DNA from: Hydnum rufescens UP504
Lineage: Eukaryota > Basidiomycota > Agaricomycetes > Cantharellales > Hydnaceae
Direction of reading: 5' to 3'
Assembly: GCA_014904985.1 (NCBI GenBank)
Contig: MU128978.1
Coordinates: 1-64,000, forward strand
Length of the DNA: 64,000 nucleotides
This document shows positions 1 to 12,100 of the stretch, one piece after another. The position numbers were made by a program, and so were the translations under genes. The notes below the pieces were generated by a model. It was not told the DNA's origin. It worked only from the letters and a program-made list of their open reading frames with translations, and searched no databases. Numbering within the stretch: position 1 is the stretch's first letter; every line of letters starts with the position of its first letter.

Positions 1-100
1 ATCCCATAACTTATGGTTACTGTATGGTAAGCCTTTCAAGCACAAATATCCAAGGTAACATATGCAATTTGATGTATGTATACTACAAGATTGGCTGCTG
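1..100. repeat. edge fragment of GATATATC-type MITE family
   Basis: The first ~100 bases resemble the short elements at 18,419-18,534 and 23,671-23,797: they share a GTAAGCCTTTCAAGCACAAA-like core followed by an AT-rich stretch and TATACTACAAG. The window edge cuts the element, so its full size is unknown. Membership rests on this partial similarity only. Confidence 0.45.
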
Positions 101-339
101 GATTGGGCTGGATGGCTTGGGGACACTGTGGATGTACTTATTTTCTGCATTTTCTGCATTTGGGTATTACATAATTAAACATAAATGCGGATTAGTGCCT
201 CAGTGGTGTGGAAACTATGAAGGGGTTCTTTTGGAGCCACATTGGGGCCCCATGGCACCACATTGGGGCCCATATACCCAATTTGGGCCCACTTGTGCTG
301 ATTCTCTGATATTGAATTATCAATTGGCACCCCTATGGC

Positions 340-1370
340 ACCCATCACAATTGGACCTACTTAGGTACCAAAAAGTGCCCAAATTTGATACCTATCATAG
401 GTATCAAATATGGCTGACCAGCCTGCCTCTACCAATGAAACAAGAGCCACTGAATGAGAATGAACAGCCAAACGAACCCCCTCCACAAAGCAACAGCCAC
501 CAAGCATGGCCCATGAAAGACCCTGCACCAAATGAGACCCCACAAATAATGAAAACAAACCCAATGAAGACACAAAATGACCTGGCACCAAGAACCCACA
601 TGAGCCACACCCACTTCGGCAGGTGTGGTAATTTTTAAGGTAAGTATTTCAACTTAGAAGTACAACTGCACAAAAGGAGCAGCACAGGCTGCTCCTTTTG
701 CATGCCTTTTCTTTTTTTTGCTAATGTAGGGTTCATTATTCAAGGTCCCCATAGCCCACACCAATCCCCCTCCCCCCAGACTCAAATCCTGTGAATGAAG
801 ACCCACAAATGACCTCATGCCAAACAAGACCCCCATGCATGATGAAAACCAATGAAGCCATGAAACAATGCAATGCTGAGAACCCACACAAGCCACACCC
901 ACTTTGGTGGGTGTGGTAATTTTTTAAGGTAAGTATTCATGCTAGAAGTATGATTGCACAAAAGGAGCAGCACAGGCTGCTCCTTTTGCATGGCTTTTCT
1001 TTTCTTCACTAACATACTGTTTATTACTCTAGGTGTTCTTCTGACCCATGCCTGCACCTACCCCCACCCAATCCCCTCCCCCCAGTCCCAAAACCTGCAT
1101 GAACATGAACCACCATCTGCAAATCTGCCAACCAAAAACCTGCAACCCCACTGAATAAAAACCTGCAACCCCACCAAATATAAACATACACCCCATTTGA
1201 ATACCAGAAGAGGGAGGGGGGGGGATAAGCTGTATAATAGTATAAAAATAATAAATGAATAATTATGTGTTATAATCCAGGGGCAGGGGGATCAATCTGT
1301 ATAATAGTATAATAATAATAATGTGTAATAATGAGAACAAACAGTAATAAATAAACAATCCCAATTGCCG
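340..1370 (+). repeat. tandem exon/intron-like module array, copy A
   Basis: Two ~290 bp units in tandem. Each has a Pro/Asn/Thr-coding segment ending in a CACACCCACTT..GGTGTGG hairpin, then GTAAGT, then an internal hairpin (CAAAAGGAGCAGC / GCTGCTCCTTTTG), a CTAAY branch-like site and TAG. Intron-like stretches are 640-729 and 929-1032. The array ends in a G-rich run and an ATAATAGTATAATAATAAT tail (about 1,205-1,360), the same order as copy B at 16,430-17,560. A paired GGTACC/GATACC hairpin at 362-412 may mark the left end. The long open frame at 24-638 runs into the first unit. Function unknown. Confidence 0.7.
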
Positions 1371-1461
1371 ATAAGCCCATATAGCCCACTCACCCATTCA
1401 GGGACATTCCCAGGCCTGCTGGAGCCCACCCCCATGATTTTATTTGCCAGTTCCCTTGCTG

Positions 1462-1624
1462 CAGTCTAAGGTGGGAGGCAGGGGCCCCTGGGGGCCCCTG
1501 CCTGAACCACGGAAATCAGGTTAGCCAGCCCCAGGGGCCCAGCATCAAAACCTCTAGTTAGACTATATAAATGCAAGGCTTGTAATATCTAACTAGACCT
1601 ACATTTGTGGCTGACTGAGTTGGA
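1462..1624 (+). repeat. GGGGCCCC repeat, left copy
   Basis: A ~165 bp unit starting CAGTCTAAGGTG, with a GGGGCCCC-rich middle, a TATA-like CTATATAAATGCAAGG and an end GGCTGACT..GTTGGAT. It recurs in direct orientation at 2,004-2,163. The two copies flank an LTR fragment, so they may be short LTRs of one element or a duplicated insertion target. Confidence 0.6.
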
Positions 1625-1919
1625 TCCTGGAGGGATGCTTTTCTACACTAAATCCCCCCTCTATTTATACCTTTCTGAACCCTCCACATGACTCATTCAC
1701 TTACTAATCCTCTGACTCATCCTTTAGTAATGCCTTACTCATCTCCCTCCTTACTAACCTCTTACTAGATCACTTGTCCTTAAGTCATGTGCCAAAATGC
1801 AGACTTCTTTAGTGTAAGTGGTCATACCTCTCTTTTAGAGTTCAATGCTGGTAAGACACAGATTTTCTTGAAGGGCTTGAATCAAGGGGTTTTTGAGGCT
1901 CAAACTTTTCTCTTCTACA
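1623..1919 (-). mobile_element. LTR fragment, minus orientation
   Basis: Reverse complement of the first ~300 bp of the LTR at 6,496-7,390. They share the terminal TGTAGAAGAG (ending at 1919 here), a TATA-like TATAAA context downstream of TGACTCA motifs (1689-1695, 1713-1719), and the text around GGTAAGACACAGATTTTTC. It is the upstream part of the LTR only; the remainder is missing leftwards. Together with the right copy it makes an inverted pair around 1,920-6,495. Confidence 0.75.
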
Positions 1920-2003
1920 CTGCTGTCCTGCAAGTCTGAGAATCTCTAAGTCAGACTGTGAAAGACCATGACTTCTTGCCATTGTCTGAGAATCTCTAAG
2001 TCC

Positions 2004-2163
2004 CAGTCTAAGGTGAGAGGGCCCCCAGGGGCCCCTTGTCTCATGCCGTGAAATCACCCAGTGGGCCCCAGGGGCCCCCACCTAAAAACCCACTCTTAGA
2101 CTAAATAAAAGCAAGGCAAAAGGGCCTAACTAGATATACAATTATGGCTGACTAGTTTGGATG
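2004..2163 (+). repeat. GGGGCCCC repeat, right copy
   Basis: Second, diverged copy of the 1,462-1,624 unit: same CAGTCTAAGGTG start, GGGCCCC blocks, TAACTAGAT and GGCTGACTAGTTTGGAT end. Confidence 0.6.
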
Positions 2164-2207
2164 AACTTGATATTCCAACAAATTTGCTTTGATGATGGAT
2201 TTGAACC

Positions 2208-4069
2208 ATGGGCCAATATTACATGAATGATGATTTATACATGGGTGGGAGATTCACATATCTTGACCTTTCCACCATCCTTCATGTCATCGAACAAGAG
2301 CTTTCCTTGTCAATAATTCTTGACCCAGTGATAGATGCTACCACTAATCCCTATAACCAAGGGTACAGTCCTCATCCTTTATGCTTTATTAGACAGGTTC
2401 AGTGCACAGTGCAAGAGACAAACATACCAGCTTTGGAAGACTCTGACCTCCATACCACAAATGACAATGTACCAATGCAAATCAGCAGCAGGTCACATTG
2501 CAAGCTCATCAGTCATGTGCTCCTCCAGCTTTTCCTCAGTTTTAGGAGGGGCATGGTCAAGGTCTGAGGGGGGCCAACTCATGCACAGCCTGAGCATCTG
2601 GGGCTGGGTACTCAATGGAATGTCAGTAGGGCTGGCTGTTATCATTTTTCCAGCATTCCAAGTCACTCACTGTGTCATTGAGTCCCAGTTTTCTCAGGGC
2701 CTCCTCAATCTGCTTACACCTTCAGTCTCAACAAGATATGCCATGTCAGGCCACATACACCCAACAGGACCCAAGGGGATCAGGAGCACTCAATTGGACT
2801 CACCTCTTATCTCATCCATACATTCTTCCTCAATGGTACTCATGTATCATATGATACCCATAACTGACTGAGGATACCAAACCAGAATATGCTGAGCACC
2901 TTTGTCCCTTCTCACTTGCCTTGAGGCTAGTCCCAGTGTGTTTGATCTTTTACAATAGGCTCTGAGATCCCACACTAAGACTTGCACATTTGAGATGGCA
3001 CTACTGTGTCATTTTGATGGCACCCCCCCTGTGGCCTTCTAAAACTTTGTGCCTCATGTGGATACAGGAGCATGCACCAGGATTCCAGGATGCTCTTTCC
3101 AAAGGCACTATGGAGTCATGGACAAGTGTTACAATGTGGGAATACTTCCTGGCATACCACTGGTCAATTCCAGATGACATTGAGCCCATGCCTGGTGCCA
3201 CATACACCAAACCCCTTGACATCAAGGGGATTGAGGAGAGAACAGTGGCAATGAAGAAGAAAAAAGAAGTAAGACTTTTCATCTCCTCAGCAATTGAAAT
3301 TAATGCCTACCCATCTCATTTCCACATCATGTAGGCTCTTCTTCATTTTTTCCACTGGCATCATGGCAATGGCAGGAAACAGGAGCAGATGCAGATGGCA
3401 GTCCTTCCCAGATCATCTACCAGCACTGTGACTCAATTTTCTGATCACTGGCCATGTCATATATGACCTTGGCAAGTTTATATGAAAATGTACTATAAGA
3501 GCAAACTCTCCAATTTATTTGAACAGGAAATGGCAACAAAGTACCCTCAGGATCTACCTCCATCAAGAGACCTGATCATTTCAAGGAACAAAGCACCTTC
3601 ATCCAATGTTTTTCCAATCAAGAGACCAATGAGGTCAAGAAAATTGTTGCAGTGGAGTGGGATAGGCTTTACAATGAAGCCATGAAAAATAGGAAGATGC
3701 TCACAATAACTCTGATGCTCCAGATGCAATACAAAGGTGAGTAGTATCCAATGGTCCATGCAATTTTCCCTTATCCAAAACTACCACAGTGCAATTGATA
3801 GTATGGTCCCAGAACTCAAAGCATTCCTCAAGAACATACAGGATCACACAAAATTAACATCATCACTGTTGATTGGTGGGCCATCACCTGCACTGAATGG
3901 CCAACTTATCACTCTTCAGTTAGTACAGCATTTCAATAGACCACCAAGAATGTTCAATAACACAATGAGTACAGTGTTCATTGCAGGAACACTGCTTTCA
4001 ACTTGCTTACTTTCATCCACCTATTGTATCACTATCAGCATATCCAATTGCCTCAAGGGTGGTATTTGA
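2208..4069 (+). pseudogene. unrecognised degenerate coding region, probably transposon-borne
   Basis: Several plus-strand open stretches (2208-2567, 2335-2871, 2990-3334, 3482-3685, 3737-4069) interrupted by stops and by intron-like GTAAGA/GTGAGT donors (about 3268 and 3735). No domain could be recognised. The best conserved-looking block, 2,990-3,270, encodes a Trp/Pro-containing stretch. CpG is nearly absent, as in the flanking transposons. It lies upstream of and parallel to the Pro/Thr-repeat gene at 5,218, so it may be an earlier part of the same element. A hydrophobic minus-strand frame at 3001-3282 is most likely a shadow. Confidence 0.35.
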
Positions 4070-4099
4070 CCTTGGATTATGTAACATGACTCCCACTTT

Positions 4100-4420
4100 G
4101 ACTTGTGGACTTGTCACATGTTAAATAGGGGCTATTCCAATACTCTCAAGCAGTATTTCGCGAATATCTCCACCATTTTTGATTGGATTGACTCGGAAAA
4201 ACAACTCCCAGAAAGCTACAATTAGTACCTATATAACGGTACCATACACGCGTTTATCGGATGCGAACTGCATCCTCCAGATCGATTTTACCTCATCCTC
4301 CACACTATCCTTCAGTATTTTGTGAATACCTCCATCAGTTTTGATCTGATTTGTTAGAAACAACCACCCTGGAAAGACGCTGAAACTCTGCATCAAAGGA
4401 TACTAAGGGAAAAACTAGCA
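4100..4420 (-). repeat. dispersed GAGAAATTC repeat, two units
   Basis: Reads on the minus strand as GGAGATATTCGCGAAATACTG and related text. It recurs at 14,100-14,290 (-), 15,990-16,340 (+), 27,885-28,000 (+) and 34,715-34,980 (+). Two units lie in tandem here (around 4,150 and 4,320). This copy keeps several CpGs, unlike its surroundings, suggesting late arrival or escape from decay. Class unknown; no coding potential. Confidence 0.6.
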
Positions 4421-5217
4421 GATTAGAACTTGGCTTTCTGTAATTTAGTCTCCCCATGGCTCATTTCACTTTAACCTCTGCTTTTCTCATTACTAAAGGC
4501 AATTATGGTTCCAGCACCCTATGTCCGATGGAGGGTACATCTAGGGCGACCAGTTCCACCTTTTCTCAAGGGATTTTGTTCAGTAGGAGAGGAGGAATAC
4601 CTTGGTTAAGCCATATTCCCCTATTCTGACTTGTTAATTGAATATCTCCTTCAGTTTTAAAGCTTTTTACTTGATTTCTTTTTCATCATTTTTGCCTTAA
4701 TCCCACCTCTCCGCTGGTTACCATAGCATTTTTCTGCGATGTATATTAAGTGCAGGAGATGTGAATTTCCATTGTCTTTCCCCCCATCCCCAGTTGAAAA
4801 GCTAGTTGAACTGCTGCTGGTGTTAGGGTAAATTCCACAACTCAACCCCCACTTTTGATAGGCTCTCAAGAGGAGGACCTAGGGTGTGATTCCCCAATTT
4901 AATAACTCCTCCATTTATTGTCTGGATAGACTCAGTCTATGCAGGACAATTTCACCTGTCCAAAGACCTCCCTCCCCTCGGACCCTAATGTTTGGATTGG
5001 CCCCATGATCCCCTCTCTTTGTCCTTGTATCCATTTCACAGACTGTGGCTGGATTCGACTCCCATTTCTTGCTTACAGCGTAAGAGAATCCCCCATGATG
5101 ACAAGGTAGAGCAGTCAGATTGTCCTCTCACACATAGGCAGGCACTTTTGGATTCCACATTGTCACATTCCAGCATGCCCAAACTGACCTTGCCAGATCA
5201 ACCTATAGCTGTTTCTG
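4421..5217. other. no gene recognised
   Basis: AT-rich sequence with only short frames in either direction. I see no domain, no clear repeat boundary and no RNA gene. It may hold the 5' part of the following gene, whose first exons I could not place. Confidence 0.4.
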
Positions 5218-5469
5218 GTGTCTTCCTCATACCCATGTCCATCATCTATAGGGGCAATTGCCCCCTTGAATCCATTGCCAATGTGCAGAACTGATCCCTC
5301 CAGCCCCTCTGTGGCCGCAGAAGTTTCCCTTTCCTCAACTACTCTATCCCCAGATGAACCCACTCCCAATGGCCCAGCCCTGCCAGCAGGGCATTCATCC
5401 AACCCCATTATGGCACCCACAAAAACCCCTGGGCCCCCAGTTTCCTCTGCAACTCATGTGCCTACTATG

Positions 5470-6170
5470 TTCCCTGCACCTGGAACAACCACTTCACCTG
5501 CAGCTGCTACATCCCCCACACCTACAATTTTTCCTGCAGCTGCTATGTCCCCTGCACCTGCAATTCTGCCTGCAACTGCTACATTTCCCCCACCTACAAC
5601 TTTGCCTGTGGCTACTACATCCACTGTACCTATGACTTAACCTGCAGCTGCTACATCCCCTGTGTCTATGACTTTGCCTGCAGCTGCTACATCCCCTGCA
5701 TGTACAATTTCACCTGCAGCTACTATATTCCCCACACCTATGACTTCACCTGTGGCTGCTACATCGCCTGTACCTATGACTTTGCCTGTGGCTGCTATGT
5801 CCCCTGTACCTACAACTTTGCCTGCAGCCACTACATCCCCCACACATATGATTTCACCTTCAGCTGCTACATTCCCCACACCTACAACTTTGCCTGTGGC
5901 TGCCATGTCCCCCACACCTACAACTTTGCCTGTGGCTGCCATGTCCCCCACACCTACAATTTTGCATGTGGCTGCTACATCCAGATGTACAACTTTGCCT
6001 CCAGCTGCAATATTTCCTGCACCTACAGTTTTGCCTGTGGCCACTATGTTCTCCACACCTATGACTTCACCGCCATCTACTGCATTCCCCATGCCTATTA
6101 CTTCACCCACAGCCACTACATTCCTTGCACCTGCCACTTCACCCACAGCTGTCACACTCCTCACATCTAG
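5470..6170 (+). repeat. 36-bp coding minisatellite (12-aa unit)
   Basis: About 20 diverged 36 bp units, each giving Pro/Ala/Thr/Ser/Met-rich 12-mers such as TTLPVAAMSPTP. All three forward frames stay mostly open, which is why overlapping Tyr/Cys/His-rich shadow frames appear. The array lies inside the gene at 5,218-7,663. Confidence 0.8.
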
Positions 6171-6495
6171 TACTTCCCCCATAGTCATGGTGTCCCCTGT
6201 ACCTTCTACATCAACCACATCCTCTGCATCAGCAAATAGGGACAAGACTAACTGGCCAAATTGGCTTGACGCACAAGTTGACCAGCTCCAGAATGCAGAA
6301 TTTGGACCTCAGTGGGGTGCTCTCATCAATATGTGGCTGGAACTTGAGGAAACTCTTGGATTTCCATTGGAAGTACATTCTTTTTCATGCCTAATCTATT
6401 GGCAGCTGATTAATGACACCCCCTATGTTAAGGGAAAGGCACTTTCAAATCAAAATCATCCTAAATCCATCACTGACTGGATCCAGTGTGCCCAG

Positions 6496-7390
6496 TGTAG
6501 AAGAGAAAAAGTTTGAGCCTCAAAAACCCCTTGATTCAAGCCCTTCAAGAAAAATCTGTGTCTTACCAGTGTTGAAATCTAAAGGAGAGGTATAACCACT
6601 TACACTAAGGATGTCCGCATTTTGGCACATGACTTAAGGGCAGGTGATCTAGTAAGAGGTTAGTAAGGAGGGAGATGAGTAAGATGATTAGTAAGGCATT
6701 AGAAATGGATGGGTAAGGCAATTAGTGAGCATGACTAAAGGATGAGTAAGAGGATTGGTAAGTGGATGAGTCATGTGGAGGGTTCAGAAAGGTATAAAGA
6801 GAGGGGATTTAGTGTAGAAGGGCATCCCTCCAGGATCAAGGTGCCCCCTGAGGATCACAGTACCCTAATATCCAAGTATCCATTAGTAGAGAGAATAATA
6901 GTACCTCAAACAAGGAGAAGAGTATAAAAGGGAATAAGAGAATCAGAGTCTGTCAGTCTTGCTTAGTTGTGTGAAGTATAATGGATAGTTGTAGAACCCT
7001 CAGAGTAGGAGTTGCTAGACATCCATTCTTGAAGTCATGTGTTCAAATCTTGTGTCTTGCAGTTGTGTCTTGAAGTGTCTTGGAAGTGTCTTAAGGTCTT
7101 GTGTTTGAATCTTGGTGTCTTGCTATCCGCATTTTGGAGTATCTGAAGGTCCTGTGTTCAAATCTTGTGCTGAGCATCTATCTTGGAGTTTAGTGTTCAA
7201 AGTCTAGAGTCAAACCAACAACAAAACTGATACAAAATAACAGTTGAGTGGCACATAACCTATCAAAACTGATCTGTCCTCATCTAAAACAATCTAAATA
7301 AATGTCTCATAACATCTCAACTCATCAAAACAAATAAAGCCCATTAGGTCTCTTCTATACTGGTCTCCAAAGTTCAAACCATCAATCAAT
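6496..7390 (+). mobile_element. solo LTR interrupting the Trp-rich gene
   Basis: Begins TGTAGAAGAG directly after the codons for DWIQCAQ. It carries a TGAGTCA motif (6767-6773) and several one-base variants, then TATAAA at 6793-6798, an R/U5-like stretch with repeated TGTTCAAATCTTG phrases (7,028-7,170), and gives way to host coding at about 7,391. The right edge is placed by where coding resumes, not by a clean CA end or a target duplication, which I could not find. The inverted relative is at 1,623-1,919. Confidence 0.65.
6767..6798 (+). promoter_or_regulatory. LTR core promoter: TGAGTCA site and TATA box
   Basis: TGAGTCA (the Gcn4/AP-1 bZIP core) at 6767-6773 lies 19 bp upstream of TATAAA at 6793-6798, in the same order as the LTR at 14,471-14,703. 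Upstream text holds further one-off versions such as TGAGTAA. Binding is inferred from sequence only. Confidence 0.5.
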
Positions 7391-7663
7391 CCTAAGGTCT
7401 TTGGAGTTCAGTGGTGGAAATGGTGGAGCACACTTCAGCCAGCATGGAGAAACAAGTCACCAGATGGCATTGTCTTGGCTGGCCAAAATGTAGTCAGTGA
7501 TTGGACATGCTTGATGCTTGGAAGAAAGAATGGAATTTTGGCCATCATGATTTCCTTGCAATGGTGGAGAGAAGCTCTTGTTGGAGAAAATCTCAGTCTC
7601 TCTGATTGGAATGCAGCTGTTCAAGATGTCCAATTTTCTCTTATCAGATGCCTGTCAAAATAG

Positions 7664-8111
7664 TTTAATTCTTTAATCTCAAAAGTTCACCATCATTAGT
7701 GTCAACTGAAAATCCCAACTGAAAATATTAATCACAAGTGACTTCTAAAGGATCAGCACCAGTTTAGTGCATTGATCAATAAGAGTTGGTATTCAGCTGT
7801 AATAACATTTGAGTATCAGTGCCAAATTAATGATGTGAAATCTGCCCAAGGGTCTGTGACACATGTCTTCATGGGCCTGTGACTGTGACTGAAGCTACAG
7901 TCAAAATAGGGCATGCACACATTACAAGGCTCACAAACACAAACTGTTGGCTGTTCATTACAGGTCACAGACCCCTTGAACTAACTTCTGGTGACATCTA
8001 GCAAAAAATGGCATAAAACTCTCAACCTGAACTAATGATTCCAAATACACATAGAATAAAGTATTTAAGTTAAGCAGTGGGGAGAGAGTAGAGAGAGTAT
8101 CAGGTAAAATA
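7664..8111. other. no gene recognised
   Basis: AT-rich, CpG-poor. It may be the 3' part of the Trp-rich gene or the flank of the KDZ element. No domain, RNA gene or repeat edge could be supported. Confidence 0.4.
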
Positions 8112-8191
8112 AGGACCCATTCAGATCCCCCAGAAATGTTTCAAAGAAATGTGTTTCTTTGAAATGTTTTTGGGGCATCTGAACAGGCCCT
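8112..8191. mobile_element. 80-bp palindromic MITE
   Basis: A near-perfect hairpin: AGGACCCATTCAGATCCCCC... mirrored by ...GGGGCATCTGAACAGGCCCT, centred at about 8,151 on a TGTG loop between AAAGAAA and TTTCTTT. Both ends are versions of AGGGCCTGTTCAGATGCCCC. A miniature inverted-repeat element of unknown superfamily; no target duplication assigned. Confidence 0.7.
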
Positions 8192-9179
8192 AAGGTTAGA
8201 ATATCCTGAACTGCCCCATTATCTGTTGATTTGGCTTGGGCACTTGCAAGATTTACCACATGGTTCAGGAATATCTGGCTGGTCACCACAGAGCATTGTA
8301 TCATGCCTGTTTTCATCTTGGGGACTCATGTCAACTGGAAGGAAGAGAGGCAGGCCTCAAGCTGCTCCAAACCTCTCAATCCATTTGTGAAATCCCCAGG
8401 ATACTGCAGCCATTGTTCATCACATTGCAGTGAACACAGATGGCCATTGGACCATTTCTGCCTGTCAAGTCATAGTCCCTAATGAAGAGACATTAGAGGT
8501 GCTGTCAGTGGTGCTCCCATCAGATTGTCATGGCAATGCAAGTGATCCCCTTGTCAAGGGACTTGGATATGTCCATTATATTGGGGCAGTATCACAGCAA
8601 AAGCAGTACAAGGCTGCTGTATGTGATTTCTATCTACTTTGTTTTCCCACTTCTTCTTACTATATAGCATGTATAGGATGAGCCTCTGAATGAATGGATC
8701 CTGTTAATTCAGTTGCATCTGAATTAGGGAGTGGGGAGGAACCAGAGAAGGGAGGAGGTTCCAGATCCAAGGAATCGGTCCAGTCTACAGGACTAGGGCC
8801 ATTCCACGTAGCCTGAAAAGTTAGTAGCTCTTGAAGGGAAAGAGTTTCTATGCCCACAAGGGCAAAGTAAGAGGGCTTGGCCATTGAGCCCAGGGTTGCA
8901 CAGTGTGTAGTGCAGAATCTGTAAGTCTGCAACTCCACAAGACAGACAGATGATGGTGGTAGAAAAGATACATTCCTTGGGTCTTGCCATGGCTCTTTCC
9001 ATACAGGCTGTATGACTAAGGAAGACTATGTAAGAAGAGGGTAACTCCCAGGCCAGCACCAAACTCCTCTGTGAGGAGAAGCTTCCCACTGGGTTAAGCT
9101 TAGAAGCTATAGTAAAACCAATTAGGAGAATAAAGTGGCTTATGGCTTATGGGACTCATAACACCACTAACAGATCCCC
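8192..9179 (+). other. possible degraded 5' part of the KDZ gene
   Basis: Plus-strand open stretches at 8,231-8,482 and 8,430-8,681 precede the CxC2 cluster in the expected orientation, but I recognise no domain in them. Minus-strand frames at 8,660-9,089 are more likely shadows. The start codon of the KDZ gene could not be placed. Confidence 0.3.
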
Positions 9180-12100
9180 TTGTGTGATGAATATCTTGAT
9201 TCAATGCTCTGGTGTGATGGTCAATGTGAATCACTTGAAATATTGGGTTGTCCTGCTTGTCAAGAAGCTGGGTCCAGTGGCATTTATCATTGCAAAGAAT
9301 GTTTCAATGCCACACTAGTCTGTCATTCATGTTGCTTACACCAGCATGAGAACCTTCCTCTCCATTGGATCAAAGTAAGTATGATCTTTAGTTATGCTGC
9401 AATATCTCTAATCCTCTCAATTTGTACCTTAGGAATGGGATGGGGGGTCTTTTATCCATACCTCCCTACATTCTCTTGGTCTGCAAGTTCAACTTGGTCA
9501 CTTTGGTACTGTGTGCCCCAGCCCTCACTGTGGACTATCATCCTTTGTGGTTATCCATGTAAACAGCCTCCACTTCATCAATATCCAATTTTCTGCCTGT
9601 CCCCTTGCTCTCCACCCATGGATGCAGCTGATGTGTCATGAATGGTTCCCTGCCACTGTGCATCAACCCCAGACATGTGCCACATTTCAGGTTTTGTGTC
9701 ATTTCCATCTCCTGTCCCTCCAGTCTAAAATCTCTACTATTCATTTCTACAATGCACTTGAGCAAGAGATGGAAAATACTGGTCTGAAAGCTCTACTGGT
9801 AATCTCTTTGACTGTCTGTACTATTTTCCTCTACTAAGTGTATATATTAGTCAAGATACACTGCATTCCTTTGAGTCATGCACAAATACCATCATCTCAA
9901 GATGCTGAAGCATGGAGGACATGGACATGACCCTACCAGAGTTGAGGGTACTAGAAATGGCAAGCTTGCAGTTCTTTGCCCAGCATGTCCTCATCTGTCA
10001 ATAAACTTTCCAGATGATTGGGCCAATGCTCCAGCTCACTTGAAGTGAAGGTGTTTACTGACTGTTCTAAATTTGAACTAACCATCTTTATCAGATTCCT
10101 CAATTCACTTATGCTTTCAATTGATGCCAACTTCTGCTTAAAGAACAGGCTGACATCTGGCATGGACCCAAGCCTTGGCAGCAGGTGGGCATACTTTGTC
10201 AAAAATAAACCTTACAAGGAGTACATGAAAGCCCACATCACTGAGAACAATGTAAGTGATTTGGCCAATCCTGTAATGATCCACTGCTAATATTGCTCCA
10301 TCCAAGATCTCAACATGCAGTGGACTACAAGCCCTAGACCATGCCAACACAAAAAGCTCAAAAGGACTTCATGTTACTGGCATTGTTGCATCCACATGCA
10401 CTCACCATGGTTTCCTGCTCCCACAAGGTCTCAGGGACCTGCAGAAAGGAGAGCAGTAAGATCCCCTACTTGCCTTCTATATTCTGAGATTGATTGAACA
10501 CCCTTACAAGGTATTGCAACATTGACTATGTTGTATTTTCCAGTCTCCAAATCTTCACAGCAATCTCTCTTATAGTCTTCTCATATGACATTGTCTGTCA
10601 GTGGTACAAGAAGCTTTGGGATGACACATGAAGCTTCCTGTGCATATTCAAGTTGATCACTTGACCAAGTCCATGTGGTACATTATCCCCAAATTTCACA
10701 TGAATGGGCACCACAAAAAGTGCCATTCAACTTTCTCCCTCAACCTTTTGCCTGGCTCTGGGCAAATGGATGGTGAAGGAGTTGAATGTGACTGGCCAAT
10801 CATGAATAGTGTGGCTAATAGCATAAAGGAGATGAGCAAGGGGTCTCACCATGACACACTCAATGATCTCTGGGGGGATTGGAACTATCAGAAAGTCATG
10901 ACCATGGGTAAGTGGTTGGGACAACTGAATCATGTCAACAGTGATTGACTAGTTCAACTTAGGGAAAGCACTGTTCAAGAAGTACAATGCCACACTCATA
11001 GAATGTGAGAAACAGCATGAACAATTCAACTCATTTACTGAAGGCCTCCCACCAGATGATGTGAGGGAATGGGAAGCAAGAGTGTGTGCCTGGGAAATGG
11101 ATCAATCCAAGCCCAATGCTTATGACATCCTTTCAATGTGTTAGTATCCACTGTGACATGTCACACTTTGATCATACACTGATATCCTACTTTGAACTGC
11201 ACATGGGTTGGTAGATAAGACTCAGGCCAATATTTGCCTTGAATTGGCATTGGTTGAATCACAACACATTCATTCAGGTCTTGTTTGCTCCATCCATGAA
11301 ATGAGTCCCAGTGCCTTCATCTCTTCTGGGTTAGAAATTGAGGAACTACAGTATGTTGATGGTCCTTTATACTCACAACAATCCTGTTTCATTTTATGCA
11401 ATGTAGGCATCAGCTTGTGCAGGATATTAAATCCTCCAAGGCTGCGAGGATGAGCTGCCAATCTATGGCACTCTATGATCATCAGCATTGGCTGTTCATG
11501 CACCTGACTGCATTCCAATCTGTGCAAGCCATTTATATGCCCCAAGTAGCACATCTGCTCTTGAACTGCCCTGACAATGATGTTCCCAACACAGTTGAGA
11601 GTGCAAAGCTTTATCTTCCAAATCAAATTCCCCCAGATGCCTGAGCTTTCAATGCAATGCATAATCTTTCAACAACTGAAGCCCACCTCCAATTTGGGCA
11701 AGCAACAGATGCTCTGGCTGAGTTGTGGCAAGCAATCTGTATTATGGCCCATCTCATTAGATATAAACACACTGAAGTTTGTGGCCAAAAACCCAATCCA
11801 CATGCCTGTGCCCTCTTGGACAGGGCAAAAGCCCACATCAATGTGATTGTGGAGTCATATAGTGCCACATGACAGGCATACTATCAACTCACTGGCCCTG
11901 GGATGTGGGAAAATACCCTCAAGATTCTTTGTGTTGAAGACATCCATGCAATTGCAGACACCAAGGCACTCTCAAACAATGATTGACTTGGTGAAGGATA
12001 TCACACTATGTCATGGATATGGCTAGCCACTGGAGTTAAGATGGGAGTTGACACAACAGACTCACCCAAGATGCATGAAGGTATGACATTTATCACCTCT

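Larger units (their letters stand above)
5218..7663 (+). pseudogene. transposon-associated protein with 12-aa repeats and tryptophan-rich domain, split by a solo LTR
   Basis: A plus-strand gene in two pieces. The N-terminal part (5,218-6,495) encodes about 20 copies of a 12-residue repeat of the form [TM]TxPxAAxSPxP, one stop (5,638-5,640) interrupting an otherwise open frame. A tryptophan-bearing block follows (NWPNWLDAQVDQLQNAEFG, then GPQWGALINMWLELEE..GF, ending DWIQCAQ). The text resumes at 7,391 as VQWWKWWSTLQPAWRNKSPD and KNGILAIMISLQWWREAL..DWNAAVQDV. From memory of such proteins, the two blocks normally follow one another in hypothetical genes scattered through agaricomycete genomes. 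The intervening 6,496-7,390 is an LTR. Function unknown; nuclear or transposon-related is a guess. CpG-poor; dead. Confidence 0.65.

Noticed and set aside
1462..2163. GGGGCCCC copies as a target-site duplication
   Set aside because: At ~165 bp and diverged they are far too long for a target duplication; reported as repeats only.
5700..6170. Tyr/Cys/His-rich frame (YIPHTYDFT repeats)
   Set aside because: Second frame of the 36 bp minisatellite; the Pro/Thr frame continues into a recognised domain, this one does not.
5637..6245. Gly/Val-rich minus-strand frame of 202 codons
   Set aside because: Antisense of the same minisatellite array.
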